Shown in pieces: positions 8,124 to 18,076 of a DNA stretch of 64,000 nucleotides. The notes under the pieces were generated by a model. That model saw only the letters and a program-made list of their open reading frames with translations. It was not told the DNA's origin and searched no databases. Made by a program: the position numbers and the translations under genes. The stretch is from contig NZ_JBEWSZ010000001.1 in NCBI RefSeq assembly GCF_040537815.1, positions 1,550,001 through 1,614,000 on the forward strand. The letters run 5' to 3'. The stretch comes from Mesorhizobium shangrilense. Its GTDB lineage: Bacteria; Pseudomonadota; Alphaproteobacteria; Rhizobiales; Rhizobiaceae. Numbering within the stretch: position 1 is the first letter of the stretch; each line of letters opens with the position of its first letter.

Positions 8124-9143
8124 TTGGACCCTATCCTTGTAGTCAGCTTTCCGGCGATCGGCGATTTCATCCGCAGTCACTCAGCCGTCCGAATTATCGC
8201 ACGGCAGTTTCCCGATCGCCCGATCGATGTCGTCACATCATCCATCGCGGCTCCGTTGGCGGAAATGATGCCAAATGTGCGTAAGGCTTGGGTGCTGGAC
8301 AAGAAACCGATATTGAAGTCCCTTGCCGACCGCTATCGGCTGGCGCGCCAACTTCGAGAGCAGAAGTATGGGACCGCTTATCTCCTGACCAGCGCGACAA
8401 AGGCAAGCCTGGCGCCATGGATGGCGGGAATACCCGAACGCGTCGGTTATCCAAGAGAGTTTCAGTTCGGCCTAGTCAACCGCTTCCCGGCCGACTGGTG
8501 GCAACAGCTTCTGAGCCTCGGGAAAGAGCGTCTGCGCCTTTACGACCAGGTCTGCGACATCGCCACGCTGGCCAAGGAAACACCTCCTGTCGAGGGCTGG
8601 CCGGCCCCGAAGCTTGTGATTCTACCGGAACAAATGGAAGATTGGCGCGGTCGATGCGGCCTGGACCTGACAAGGCCGTCACTTGCACTTTATCCATCCG
8701 CCCCCGATGACCGCCGCGCCTGGCCAATCGATCGCTTCATATCCGTCGCCAAGGACTATTCTCGACGTGGCTGGTCGATCTGGATCATTGGCGCTAAGCG
8801 TGAGCGCGAGGCCACCGATCAAATTAGGGCCGCTGTCCCGGAGGCAATTAACTACCACTCTACCCTGACCGACGCCATGTGTCAGATCGCTGCTTCGACC
8901 ATGTTCGTAGGCGTAGACGGTGGACCTGCTCATGCGGCAGGCGCCCTCGGCGTTCCCTGCGTACTTATCTTCCGGTCCAATTGCTCCTATGAGGGTGGAC
9001 CAGTAAATCACGATGTCCGGTTGGTTGAGCCGCCTATTTCAACACCCGGTCGGATAGGAGGCGCGCTCGGGGTCAGTGTGGACCAAGTGCTCGATACTAT
9101 GATGCGCCTTTACGTAGACCGCTACCGCTCGCAAAGCGGCTGA
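8124..9143 (+). CDS. glycosyltransferase family 9, heptosyltransferase-like
   Basis: A 339-residue GT9/ADP-heptose transferase-like protein. It starts MDPILVVSFPAIGDFIRS, the family's first beta strand and GD motif, and has a C-terminal donor-binding segment with FVGVDGGPAHAAGALGVPCV, where GGPAHLA-type motifs normally lie. No ATG occurs in the first 60 codons; TTG 8124, preceded by GAGG at 9-nt spacing, fits the family N-terminus. It would add heptose or a related sugar to LPS core at the inner membrane. It stands alone, with no waa cluster around it, and is slightly less GC-rich than pccB, so recruitment by transfer is possible. Confidence 0.75.
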   Translation: MDPILVVSFPAIGDFIRSHSAVRIIARQFPDRPIDVVTSSIAAPLAEMMPNVRKAWVLDKKPILKSLADRYRLARQLREQKYGTAYLLTSATKASLAPWMAGIPERVGYPREFQFGLVNRFPADWWQQLLSLGKERLRLYDQVCDIATLAKETPPVEGWPAPKLVILPEQMEDWRGRCGLDLTRPSLALYPSAPDDRRAWPIDRFISVAKDYSRRGWSIWIIGAKREREATDQIRAAVPEAINYHSTLTDAMCQIAASTMFVGVDGGPAHAAGALGVPCVLIFRSNCSYEGGPVNHDVRLVEPPISTPGRIGGALGVSVDQVLDTMMRLYVDRYRSQSG

Positions 9144-9201
9144 TCGCAGTGTGCATGCATGTCCGACCCGCGCGAGCAATAGCCAGTAGATCTGGGGCGG
9201 C

Positions 9202-10728
9202 TCAGTTGCCGACCTTTTGCGCTTCCAAAAGCGAGCGAAGCACTGGTAGTAGCGCCAGCGGCAGGTCTTCAGCGATCAAACCCGGCCCGAACCGGCTGCC
9301 GGCCTCCGCGTGCAGCCACACTCCCGCACAGGCGACTAGGAAGGGGGGCATCCCTTGTGCCAGCAGTCCTGCAATTATGCCGGACAACACATCCCCGGAA
9401 CCGGCTGTAGCAAGCCAAGGCGCGCCATTGGAATTGATCGCCGCCAGACCATCCGGCGCCGCGATTACCGTATCAGCGCCCTTGTAGACGACCACGGCGT
9501 TGGCGCGGTGGGCAGCGGCGCGTGCCTTGGCCAGTTTGGACAGGCTTCTATCCCCGGCGATATCGGGAAACAGCCGGCCGAACTCGCCCTCATGTGGTGT
9601 CATTACCAAGGCCGGCGCATTCGGTTGATGAGCGGCGTTGAACAATACGTCCGGTGATTCACGGAAGGAAGTGATGCCATCAGCGTCGAGCACCAGCCCG
9701 TCGATTCGAGCGCCTTGCGGCTGGCTGCTGTCCAATATGGCGAGGACAAGGTCGCGCGCCTTTTCACCGACGCCGAAACCTGGGCCGAGAACGAAGGCCG
9801 ATGGCCGGCGTTCGCTGATGAATTCGCTGACATCCGCGACATTGTCGGCCTTGCGCAGCATGACCGAGGTCAGGTGTGCGGCGTTCACTTGCATGGCGTT
9901 TGCTGGCGACAATACGGTTACAGCCCCTGCCCCGCTTCTTACAGCGGCAAGCGCCGACAGCCGCGCCGCACCTGTCGCCGACGGCCCGCCGGAAAAGACG
10001 CCGGCATGGCCGCGTTTGTATTTATGCGCATCGACCGCCGGAACCGGAAAATCACGCCGCCACAAGGCCGGCCTGTTCTCGAAGGTCCGCACGTCCAAGC
10101 TCGCAATGACGTCATTGGTTATGCCGATATCAGCGAGCACGACCTCGCCACAGAGTTCACGTCCCGGCAACAGCAGATGACCGGGTTTCTTGCGCACGAA
10201 GGTCACGGTGACCTCGGCGCGAAATGCCGTGCCGAGACTGTCACCGTTTTCGCCTGAGAGGCCCGAGGGTAGATCGACGGCGACGACGGGCAGATTAAGA
10301 GCGGCAGCCACACCGACAGCCCTGGCGGCATCGCCCGACAATGGCTTGGACAGCCCTGCTCCATAAAGCGCGTCGACCACGATCGAGCCGGCCTCTGCGT
10401 GGAATTGCGCCAATGGAAGCGCTTCGATCAAACATTCGGCTGCAGCGACCGCCGCGTCGCTTCCCGGCTTCGGCGCGCCGGTTGCCCATATCCTCGTATC
10501 GACGCCGCTCTTCGCAAGAATACGGGCCACGACATAGCCATCGCCGCCATTGTTGCCTGGGCCGCAGAGCACGTGGACGCGAGTCGCCGCCGGATAGCGT
10601 TCCAGCACGACACCGGCGACCGCGGCGCCAGCGTTGCGCATCAGGCTGATGCCGTCATATGGGCCGGCAGCGATCGCCAACCGGTCAGCCTCGGTCATCT
10701 CTGCCGGAGATAGAAGTTCGTTGCTCAT
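9202..10728 (-). CDS. nnrDE: bifunctional NAD(P)H-hydrate epimerase / ADP-dependent dehydratase
   Basis: A 508-residue two-domain metabolite-repair enzyme. The N-terminal YjeF epimerase domain (to about residue 210) has CGPGNNGGDGYVVAR and VDALYGAGL; the C-terminal ribokinase-like dehydratase domain has VLGPGFG, TPHEGEFGRLFP and the anion-hole motif GSGDVLSGII. It epimerises damaged NAD(P)H hydrates and dehydrates them back to NAD(P)H. ATG 10728 starts MSNELLSPAEM; a TTG at 10749 would add seven residues. It diverges from glnB. Confidence 0.92.
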   Translation of the reverse strand: MSNELLSPAEMTEADRLAIAAGPYDGISLMRNAGAAVAGVVLERYPAATRVHVLCGPGNNGGDGYVVARILAKSGVDTRIWATGAPKPGSDAAVAAAECLIEALPLAQFHAEAGSIVVDALYGAGLSKPLSGDAARAVGVAAALNLPVVAVDLPSGLSGENGDSLGTAFRAEVTVTFVRKKPGHLLLPGRELCGEVVLADIGITNDVIASLDVRTFENRPALWRRDFPVPAVDAHKYKRGHAGVFSGGPSATGAARLSALAAVRSGAGAVTVLSPANAMQVNAAHLTSVMLRKADNVADVSEFISERRPSAFVLGPGFGVGEKARDLVLAILDSSQPQGARIDGLVLDADGITSFRESPDVLFNAAHQPNAPALVMTPHEGEFGRLFPDIAGDRSLSKLAKARAAAHRANAVVVYKGADTVIAAPDGLAAINSNGAPWLATAGSGDVLSGIIAGLLAQGMPPFLVACAGVWLHAEAGSRFGPGLIAEDLPLALLPVLRSLLEAQKVGN

Positions 10729-11424
<696 letters not shown>

Positions 11425-11477
11425 CGTTTCTGATTTCAGATCAACTCTACAAGCGTCATCACACAGGGAAAAATGAC

Positions 11478-12887
11478 ATGACGACAGCCAAAGACATCAT
11501 GAAGCAGATCAAGGACAACGACGTTAAGTTCGTTGACCTGCGCTTCACCGACCCGAAGGGCAAACTGCAGCACGTGACGATGGATGTCATCGAGGTCGAG
11601 GAAGACATGTTCGCCGATGGCGTCATGTTCGACGGCTCGTCGATCGCCGGCTGGAAGGCCATCAACGAGTCCGACATGGTGCTGATGCCCGACACCGACA
11701 CCGTTCATATGGACCCGTTCTTCGCCCAGTCGACCATGGTCATCCTGTGCGACATCCTCGATCCGGTCTCGGGCGAATCCTACAACCGCGATCCGCGCGG
11801 CACCGCCAAGAAGGCCGAAGCCTACATGAAGGCCGAAGGCATCGGCGACACCATCTATGTCGGTCCGGAAGCCGAGTTCTTCGTGTTCGACGACGTCAAG
11901 TACAAGGCCGATCCCTACAACACCGGCTTCAGGCTCGACTCCACCGAGCTGCCGTCCAACGACGACACCGACTACGAGACCGGCAACCTCGGTCACCGTC
12001 CGCGCATCAAGGGCGGTTATTTCCCGGTGCCGCCGATCGACAGCGCCCAGGACATGCGCTCGGAGATGCTGACCGTGCTTGCCGAAATGGGCGTGCGTGT
12101 CGAAAAGCACCACCACGAAGTGGCTGCCGCCCAGCACGAACTTGGCATCAAGTTCGACGCGCTGGTGCGCAACGCCGACAAGATGCTGATCTACAAATAC
12201 GTCGTGCACCAGGTCGCCAATGCCTATGGCAAGACGGCTACTTTCATGCCGAAGCCGATCTTCGGCGACAATGGCTCGGGCATGCACGTCCACATGTCGA
12301 TCTGGAAGAACGGCAAGCCGACCTTCGCGGGCAATGAATATGCCGGCCTGTCGGAAAGCTGCTTGTTCTATATCGGCGGTATCATCAAGCACGCCAAGGC
12401 GATCAACGCCTTCACCAACCCGTTGACCAACTCCTACAAGCGCCTGGTGCCGGGATATGAAGCGCCGGTGCTGCTGGCTTATTCGGCGCGCAACCGCTCG
12501 GCCTCCTGCCGTATTCCGTTCGGGTCGTCGCCGAAGGCCAAGCGCGTCGAGGTCCGCTTCCCCGATCCGGGCGCTAACCCGTATCTGGGCTTCGCAGCGC
12601 TTCTGATGGCCGGTCTCGACGGTATCAAGAACAAGATCCATCCGGGACAGCCGATGGACAAGGATCTCTATGACCTGCCGCCGAAGGAGCTCAAGAAGAT
12701 CCCGACCGTCTGCGGTTCGCTGCGCGAAGCGCTGCAGAGCCTCGACAAGGATCGCGGCTTCCTGAAGGCCGGCGGCGTGTTCGACGACGACCAGATCGAC
12801 AGCTATATCGAGCTCAAGATGGCCGAAGTGATGCGCTTCGAAATGACCCCGCATCCGGTCGAATACGACATGTACTACTCGGTCTGA
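11478..12887 (+). CDS. glnA: glutamine synthetase type I
   Basis: A 469-residue dodecameric GSI that joins ammonia to glutamate using ATP. The N-terminal half has DGSSIAGW and the metal/glutamate-binding segments [10 protein letters not shown] and [22 protein letters not shown] and NRSASCRIP follow. The adenylylation loop contains Tyr398 in LYDLPP, so GlnE control is expected. An AGGGA site precedes the ATG. It follows glnB as a two-gene operon and ends at a strong terminator. Confidence 0.97.
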   Translation: MTTAKDIMKQIKDNDVKFVDLRFTDPKGKLQHVTMDVIEVEEDMFADGVMFDGSSIAGWKAINESDMVLMPDTDTVHMDPFFAQSTMVILCDILDPVSGESYNRDPRGTAKKAEAYMKAEGIGDTIYVGPEAEFFVFDDVKYKADPYNTGFRLDSTELPSNDDTDYETGNLGHRPRIKGGYFPVPPIDSAQDMRSEMLTVLAEMGVRVEKHHHEVAAAQHELGIKFDALVRNADKMLIYKYVVHQVANAYGKTATFMPKPIFGDNGSGMHVHMSIWKNGKPTFAGNEYAGLSESCLFYIGGIIKHAKAINAFTNPLTNSYKRLVPGYEAPVLLAYSARNRSASCRIPFGSSPKAKRVEVRFPDPGANPYLGFAALLMAGLDGIKNKIHPGQPMDKDLYDLPPKELKKIPTVCGSLREALQSLDKDRGFLKAGGVFDDDQIDSYIELKMAEVMRFEMTPHPVEYDMYYSV

Positions 12888-12905
12888 GCGTCAGGCTGAT
12901 ATCAG

Positions 12906-12948
12906 AGCCCTTGAGAGGTTTTTCTTTGAGCCTTTCAAGGGCTTTTTG
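12906..12948 (+). terminator. rho-independent terminator of glnBA
   Basis: Arms AGCCCTTGAGAGG (12906-12918) and CCTTTCAAGGGCT (12931-12943) pair over 13 bp with one G-U pair and a 12-nt loop, followed by a run of five T. It lies 18 nt after glnA. Confidence 0.9.
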
Positions 12949-12995
12949 TTGCCATCCGGCATCCGGCGCTTTTGTTGCCATTCGGCATCCAGCGC
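12944..12995. repeat. 26-bp tandem duplication after the glnA terminator
   Basis: Two adjacent 26-bp units (12944-12969 and 12970-12995), both starting TTTTGTTGCCAT, differ at two positions. The first T-run doubles as the terminator tail. No function is apparent. Confidence 0.65.
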
Positions 12996-13475
12996 ATCGT
13001 CTCTGTCTGTCTGTTTTTTGAGCTTTCGCAGAGGTTCGAACTGGGCACTGGCGACGGCCAGGCGGGAAGCGTTCGACCATGAAAAACAAGCCAAGAGCGA
13101 GCGGCGCACTGCCTCAGGCTGCAGTGTCCGCTCGTCCGGCGCCCGCGCCATGCGATCGTCAACGAAGCCCCCGCCCCGTTTCGACAACATCGCAATGGCA
13201 TAACCCCAAGCCCTGCGAATACGCACGCCGCACTGAGATCTGTCAACGCGGCCGGCTGTGACGTTCGGACGTCGATTTCGGCGCGAAAACAGGCTGTTGC
13301 GCGGGCCACACCGTCACAAGAGGCCGCAAACAGGCGGATTTGCGGGCTTTTCATGCAACGTGCCATCGATAGTGGCGACGAGGCGAGCCGCGTATCGACC
13401 GAGTATGCACCCGCTCGATCAACCTGACTTTTTCTGGGTATGTTTTCCGGATGGCTGTTTGGCCAGCCACAGCCC
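12996..13475. other. intergenic stretch with no supported gene
   Basis: About 480 bp between the glnA tail repeats and the permease terminator. Open frames exist on both strands but lack ribosome sites, family-like composition or recognisable motifs. I see nothing functional beyond the flanking terminators. Confidence 0.5.
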
Positions 13476-13504
13476 AAAAAGAAACCCCGGCGCTAGCCGG
13501 GGTT
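13476..13504 (-). terminator. rho-independent terminator of the permease gene
   Basis: A 9-bp perfect stem (13483-13491 with 13496-13504, loop GCTA) is followed on the minus strand by TTTCTTTTT. It lies 34 nt after the permease stop. Confidence 0.85.
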
Positions 13505-13537
13505 CCTGCTCGGACAGACCCAAGGAGGGACTGAGTC

Positions 13538-14962
13538 CTATCCGGCAAGTTCGTCGGGGCCGTGCAGGTTCCAGTCCTTTCGCCTGGCCAGCACCAGCAG
13601 ATAGTAGACGGCAGCCACGACCATGATCAGGCCTGTTGCAATCAGGCTCGGACGGCCGAAGGCAACGTCGAGATAGTTCTGGTAGGCGACGTAGATCAGC
13701 GCCAGGAAGGCGAGGACGGCCGGAATCGGGAACAGCGGCATGCGATAGTGCCCGCCATCGGTGGTGCCACTGCGGCGGCCAACGAAGACCGCCACGCACA
13801 GCAAGGCATAGATCACCACCAGCGACGTGCCGCTGACGACCAGCAGCAGGTTGATGTCGATGAAGCAGGCGACGGCAGCCAGTATCGATACGACGATGGT
13901 CGCGATCCATGGCGAGGCGTAGCTGCCGTGAACCGAGGCAACCGCGGCGTTGATGGGACCGAACCAGGTCTTGTCGCGGCCGGAGCTGAACAGCAGCCGG
14001 GCCGCCTGCAGGATGATGGCGATCACCGCATTGAAGATGGCAACCGCGATGGCGAGGCTGATCAGCACCGTCAGCGCGTGACCGCCACGCGCCTCGAGGA
14101 AGTACTCGATCTTTTGCGGCGCGGCGAGCAAGGCAACGAGATCCGGCGATCCCAGCAGCACCGCCGTCAGCGGGATGAGTTCGGCGGCAACGGTGATGAC
14201 CAGCGCCCACAGCACGACCTTGCCGATATTGTGTTTGGCGTCCTGCGTCTCTTCGCCGAAATAGGCGGCGGCGCCATAACCATTGTAAGCGAACAGCGCG
14301 ACGGCGGTCGCGGCCATCACAATACCTGCCGATGCCGGAACCAGGGCATTGGTGGTGGGATCGAGCAGTTGCGGCGCCGTGAACAGGCTGGAGAGCGGCC
14401 GTTCGATATGGGTGAAGCCCAGCCACATCAGGATCAGCAGCGCCAGCATTTCGATGCCGAGGAAGATGCCGGTGACGAAGGCGTTGAGCTTGATGCGCAT
14501 TGCCGCGACCGTGCCGGCGAGCGCGATCGTCACGACACCGACCAGTTGCGGGCTGAGATTGGGAATGAGGACGCCGAGATAGGTGCCGACGCCAAGCGCG
14601 ATGACCGCAACGATCAGCACGATCGAAACGAACACCAGGACCAGCGTGACAAATCCCCAGAAGCGGCCAAGCGTGCGGCCGATCATGGTGTATTCGCCGC
14701 CGGCCATGGGATAGGCCGACGACAGTTCAGCATAGACGAAGGCCATGAACAGCCCGATGACGGCGGCAATGACGAAACTGAGGAATGATCCCGTGCCGGC
14801 CAGCGCGATGACCCCGGGAACGATGATGAACACCGAGGATGCCGGCGTCACCGCCGACAGCACGATCATGAGCGTGCCAAGCGCATTGAGGGCTCGGTCG
14901 AGCCCCTTGGCGCTGGTTGCGGCCTTGTCCGCGGACGCGGTTGTGGCTTCATTTGTAGACAT
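13538..14962 (-). CDS. APC-superfamily amino acid permease
   Basis: A 474-residue integral membrane protein with about 12 hydrophobic segments. The first helix region contains TPASSVFIIVPG, where APC permeases unwind to bind substrate, and YPMAGGEYTMIGR follows helix 2, a typical APC motif. It should import amino acids or amines with a coupling ion; substrate unknown. ATG 14962 follows GGGGAGGA closely. It diverges from a TetR gene and a P1-family peptidase gene; the arrangement suggests coordinated uptake and hydrolysis of an amino acid amide or peptide. Confidence 0.85.
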   Translation of the reverse strand: MSTNEATTASADKAATSAKGLDRALNALGTLMIVLSAVTPASSVFIIVPGVIALAGTGSFLSFVIAAVIGLFMAFVYAELSSAYPMAGGEYTMIGRTLGRFWGFVTLVLVFVSIVLIVAVIALGVGTYLGVLIPNLSPQLVGVVTIALAGTVAAMRIKLNAFVTGIFLGIEMLALLILMWLGFTHIERPLSSLFTAPQLLDPTTNALVPASAGIVMAATAVALFAYNGYGAAAYFGEETQDAKHNIGKVVLWALVITVAAELIPLTAVLLGSPDLVALLAAPQKIEYFLEARGGHALTVLISLAIAVAIFNAVIAIILQAARLLFSSGRDKTWFGPINAAVASVHGSYASPWIATIVVSILAAVACFIDINLLLVVSGTSLVVIYALLCVAVFVGRRSGTTDGGHYRMPLFPIPAVLAFLALIYVAYQNYLDVAFGRPSLIATGLIMVVAAVYYLLVLARRKDWNLHGPDELAG

Positions 14963-15007
14963 AGTCCTCCCCTTTTTTAACATGATGAAAATTATCCTCC
15001 ACAGTGG

Positions 15008-15036
15008 AACCTATCGGCATGATCTGAAATCGTCAA
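15008..15036 (-). promoter_or_regulatory. predicted sigma-70 promoter of the permease
   Basis: On the minus strand TTGACG, a 17-bp spacer and TAGGTT lie about 50 bp upstream of the permease ATG. Both boxes are near consensus, but the call is by eye. Confidence 0.45.
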
Positions 15037-15056
15037 CGAATATGGTTTATACGTGC

Positions 15057-15085
15057 TTGCAAATTTTCGTGTGTCAGTTTTAAAC
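15057..15085 (+). promoter_or_regulatory. predicted promoter of tetR-peptidase transcript
   Basis: TTGCAA (15057-15062), a 17-bp spacer and TTAAAC (15080-15085) form a plausible promoter whose -10 box lies inside the first of two operator-like palindromes. Confidence 0.4.
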
Positions 15086-15099
15086 TGAATTGAATTCAG
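15074..15099. promoter_or_regulatory. two overlapping perfect 15-bp palindromes, putative TetR operators
   Basis: TCAGTTTTAAACTGA (15074-15088) and CTGAATTGAATTCAG (15085-15099) are each perfect about a single central base and share four bases. They end 10 bp before the tetR ATG, over the likely -10 box and near the ribosome site. Their size and place suit a TetR dimer-of-dimers and autorepression. Confidence 0.65.
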
Positions 15100-15108
15100 G
15101 AAACCGAA

Positions 15109-15711
15109 ATGGGCAGACCCAAAACACAAACCGACCGCCGCCTGACCTTGGTCGCGGCCGCCGAATCGATAATCGCAAAGCGTGGGCTCGCCGACGTCAC
15201 GCTGCGCGACGTCGCCAACGAGGCAGGGATGAGCTCGAGCGCCCTGCTCTATTATTATCCCGGCTTGAAGGACCTGCTGGACGATGTGCAGAGGAAGGCT
15301 GTCGAGCGGTTCTGCACGATACGCGCGGCCTCAGTCGCCGCGATCGCCGATCCACGGTCACGATTGAAGACGATGATCGAGAACGGGCTGCCGACCGACG
15401 CGGACGACCAGCTCTGCCGCCTCCTGCTCGAACTCGGCGCCTATTCACGGTCGGACGCAAGCTACGCGGCCCGCCACATCACGCTGTTCGAGCGGCAGGT
15501 GTCGATCTATGTCGGGATCCTCGAAGCGGGCGCGGCCACCGGTATCTTCAAACTGCACGCAAGCAGCGAGACGATCGCGCGCAGCCTGGTTGTGCTCGAG
15601 GACGGGCTGGGACTGCATCTCGTCAACGTGGTGCCGGCGGTCGATCAACCCTCGGCACTGGCGATCCTGACCAGCTACGCCGAACTGGCGACAGGCTGCA
15701 GCCTGCGCTGA
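15109..15711 (+). CDS. TetR/AcrR family transcriptional regulator
   Basis: A 200-residue protein. The N-terminal HTH (residues 8-55) reads LVAAAESIIAKRGLADVTLRDVANEAGMSSS in pieces, with the family's LYYYPGLKDLL helix 4; the rest is a helical ligand-binding/dimerisation domain. The ATG follows AGGAAA. It is divergent from the permease and 29 nt upstream of the P1-family peptidase, so it likely represses one or both and itself, through the palindromes before its start. The ligand is probably linked to the permease or peptidase substrate; that is inference. Confidence 0.88.
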   Translation: MGRPKTQTDRRLTLVAAAESIIAKRGLADVTLRDVANEAGMSSSALLYYYPGLKDLLDDVQRKAVERFCTIRAASVAAIADPRSRLKTMIENGLPTDADDQLCRLLLELGAYSRSDASYAARHITLFERQVSIYVGILEAGAATGIFKLHASSETIARSLVVLEDGLGLHLVNVVPAVDQPSALAILTSYAELATGCSLR

Positions 15712-15740
15712 AGCCATCACATCAATGGAGTGAACTGAAT

Positions 15741-16907
15741 ATGAATCTGCGGGCGACCGTCAACACGACACCCACCGGCAAACCACGGGCCCGGGCGCTC
15801 GGCATCGCCCTGCAGGGCACGCCAGGACCAGCCAATGCCATCACCGACGTCGAAGGCGTACTGGTCGGCTATTCGACGATCATCGAAGGCGACGGCAAGC
15901 TCAACCTCGGTGACGGACCGGTACGCACTGGCGTAACCGCAATCCTGCCGCTCGGCCACGACGGCGTCGGTGTCGCCTGCGCCACCGGCTATCATTCCTT
16001 CAACGGCAATGGCGAGATGACCGGCGCATCGTGGATCGAGGAGGCCGGAAGTCTCAGCCTGCCCATCCTGATCACCAACACCCATGCCGTAGGCCCCTGC
16101 CACCGTGGCGTCATCGACTGGGTGGCGCGCCACAAGCCCGATATCGCAAACCAGTGGCTGCTGCCGGTGGTGGCCGAGACCTGGGACGGCTATCTCAACG
16201 ACATCAACGGCTCGCATGTCACGGTCGATCATGCCATGGCCGCGATCGATGCGGCGGCGAGCGGCGCCATCGACGAAGGTTCGGTCGGCGGCGGTACCGG
16301 AATGAACTGCTATGCCTTCAAGGGCGGCTCAGGTACGGCTTCACGGATCGTCGACTACGGCCACCGCAGCTACACGGTTGGCGTATTCCTGCAGGCCAAT
16401 TTCGGCTCGCGCCATGAACTCAGCATCGCCGGCGTACCGCTTGGAGACGAATTGGCCGGCGACAATCCGATGGAGGCCTATTTCAGGGGCGGGCCGACGG
16501 GCGTCGGTTCCTGCATCGGCGTCATCGCCACCGATGCACCGCTACTGCCGGGCCAATGCAAGGCCCTGGCCCGACGCGTACCACTCGGCCTGGCGCGAAC
16601 CGGCACCAGTGGCTCGCATTTTTCCGGCGATATCTTTCTCGCCTTCTCGACCGCCAACCCCGATGCACTCAACGGCCGCTTTCCCCAAGGGCCGGCCACC
16701 GAGGAAAGCTACGGCCACATGGATTTCATCCCGTGGGGGCGGATGGACGATTTCTACGCCGCCGTCGTGCAAGCGACCGAGGAGGCCGTCCTCAACGCAC
16801 TCATTGCCAACAGCGACATGGTCGGCCGTGACGGCAACCGGAGTCCCGCCCTGCCCCATGCAAAGGTCGTGTCGGCACTGAAGGCCCGTGGCGCCATCAC
16901 CGGCTGA
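15741..16907 (+). CDS. P1 family peptidase (DmpA/BapA-type aminopeptidase)
   Basis: A 388-residue N-terminal-nucleophile hydrolase of the DmpA (peptidase S58) family. Family segments are GPANAITDVEGVLVGYSTI, a TGVTAILPLG strand, and a central EGSVGGGTGMNCYAFKGGSGTASR region where the precursor self-cleaves to expose the nucleophile; which Gly-Ser bond is cut needs alignment. The family releases N-terminal D- or L-amino acids, amides or beta-peptides. ATG 15741 follows GGAG by about 10 nt. It forms a likely operon with the TetR gene and ends at a strong terminator; the divergent permease is its natural partner. Confidence 0.85.
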   Translation: MNLRATVNTTPTGKPRARALGIALQGTPGPANAITDVEGVLVGYSTIIEGDGKLNLGDGPVRTGVTAILPLGHDGVGVACATGYHSFNGNGEMTGASWIEEAGSLSLPILITNTHAVGPCHRGVIDWVARHKPDIANQWLLPVVAETWDGYLNDINGSHVTVDHAMAAIDAAASGAIDEGSVGGGTGMNCYAFKGGSGTASRIVDYGHRSYTVGVFLQANFGSRHELSIAGVPLGDELAGDNPMEAYFRGGPTGVGSCIGVIATDAPLLPGQCKALARRVPLGLARTGTSGSHFSGDIFLAFSTANPDALNGRFPQGPATEESYGHMDFIPWGRMDDFYAAVVQATEEAVLNALIANSDMVGRDGNRSPALPHAKVVSALKARGAITG

Positions 16908-16943
16908 ATGCGGCAGGCATAACCACATTTCATTGGCATTACG

Positions 16944-16979
16944 AAAAAAGCCCTGGCGTTGCGACGCCAGGGCTTTTTT
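16944..16979. terminator. bidirectional terminator between the peptidase gene and glnII
   Basis: A 16-bp perfect stem, including flanking A6/T6 tracts, with a TGCG loop. The T-run on each side allows termination of both convergent genes. Confidence 0.92.
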
Positions 16980-17000
16980 CGTTACTGGGTTCTCTGGCCA

Positions 17001-17026
17001 CGGCGAAGACCTTGCGGTCTTCGCCG
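17001..17026 (-). other. perfect hairpin just after the glnII stop
   Basis: An 11-bp perfect stem (17001-17011 with 17016-17026, loop TTGC) lies 10 nt after the glnII stop without a T-tract, ahead of the true terminator. It may stabilise the 3' end of the mRNA. Confidence 0.6.
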
Positions 17027-17035
17027 GCAAAAGGA

Positions 17036-18076
17036 TCAGGCGGCGACCGAAACCGACGCGTCGGTCGAAACCTCCGAAATCGTCTTCAGGACCTGAGAGG
17101 CGATCTGGTAGGGGTCGCCCTGCGAATTCGGACGGCGGTCTTCCAGATAGCCCTTGTAATCGTTCTTGACGAAGGAGTGGGGCACGCGGATCGACGCGCC
17201 ACGGTCGGCGACGCCGTAGCTGAACTTGTTCCACGGTGCGGTTTCGTGCTTGCCGGTGAGGCGCTTGTCATTGTCCGGACCGTAGACCGCGATGTGGTCC
17301 ATCAGGTTCTTGTCGAACTGCGCCATCAACGCCTCGAAATAGGCCTTGCCGCCGACTTCGCGCATGAACTTGGTCGAGAAGTTGCAGTGCATGCCCGAAC
17401 CGTTCCAATCGGTATCGCCGAGCGGCTTGCAATGGAATTCGATGTCGATGCCATGTTTCTCGGTCAGACGCAGAAGCAGGTAGCGCGCCATCCAGATCTG
17501 GTCGGCGGCTTTCTTGGAGCCCTTGCCGAAAATCTGGAATTCCCACTGACCCTTGGCCACCTCGGCGTTGATGCCTTCATGGTTGATGCCAGCGGCGAGG
17601 CAGAGGTCGAGATGCTCTTCGACGATCTGGCGCGCGACATCACCAACGTTCTTGTAGCCGACGCCGGTGTAGTACGGGCCCTGCGGCGCGGGATAGCCGC
17701 TCTCCGGGAAGCCGAGCGGACGGCCGTCCTTGTAGAAGAAATACTCCTGCTCGAAGCCGAACCAGGCGCCCTCGTCGTCGAGAATTGTCGCGCGGCTGTT
17801 GGATTCATGAGGCGTGACGCCGTCAGGCATCATGACCTCGCACATGACGAGAATGCCGTTGGTGCGGGCCGGATCGGGATAAAGCGCAACCGGCTTCAGC
17901 ACGCAATCGGAACTGCGGCCCTCTGCCTGCATGGTGGAGGAGCCATCGAAGCCCCACAGCGGCAGCTGTTCGAGCGTCGGGAACTCGGCGAATTCCTTGA
18001 CCTGCGTCTTGCCGCGAAGGTTGGGGACCGGGGTGTAACCATCGAGCCAAATGTACTCGAGCTTGTATTTCGTCAT
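17036..18076 (-). CDS. glnII: glutamine synthetase type II (eukaryote-like)
   Basis: A 346-residue GSII. It starts MTKYKLEYIWLDG and contains WGFDGSSTMQAEG, the metal-binding FGFEQEYFFYKDG, AEVAKGQWEFQI, NGSGMHCNFSTK and IRVPHSF, all as in plant/rhizobial GSII. It lacks the GSI adenylylation loop, so control is expected at transcription. ATG 18076 is chosen because it gives the family N-terminus. A near-perfect sigma-54 promoter lies about 85 bp upstream, matching NtrC-regulated glnII in rhizobia. Having both GSI and GSII is characteristic of this bacterial group. Confidence 0.97.
   Translation of the reverse strand: MTKYKLEYIWLDGYTPVPNLRGKTQVKEFAEFPTLEQLPLWGFDGSSTMQAEGRSSDCVLKPVALYPDPARTNGILVMCEVMMPDGVTPHESNSRATILDDEGAWFGFEQEYFFYKDGRPLGFPESGYPAPQGPYYTGVGYKNVGDVARQIVEEHLDLCLAAGINHEGINAEVAKGQWEFQIFGKGSKKAADQIWMARYLLLRLTEKHGIDIEFHCKPLGDTDWNGSGMHCNFSTKFMREVGGKAYFEALMAQFDKNLMDHIAVYGPDNDKRLTGKHETAPWNKFSYGVADRGASIRVPHSFVKNDYKGYLEDRRPNSQGDPYQIASQVLKTISEVSTDASVSVAA

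Noticed and set aside
12935..13477. 180-codon minus-strand frame in the glnA-permease spacer
   Set aside because: It covers the tandem repeat, has random-looking composition rich in Arg/Ser/Cys and no family match by eye.
13258..13626. 122-codon plus-strand frame after glnA
   Set aside because: It crosses the permease terminator and runs into the permease gene, has a weak ribosome site and no recognisable motif.
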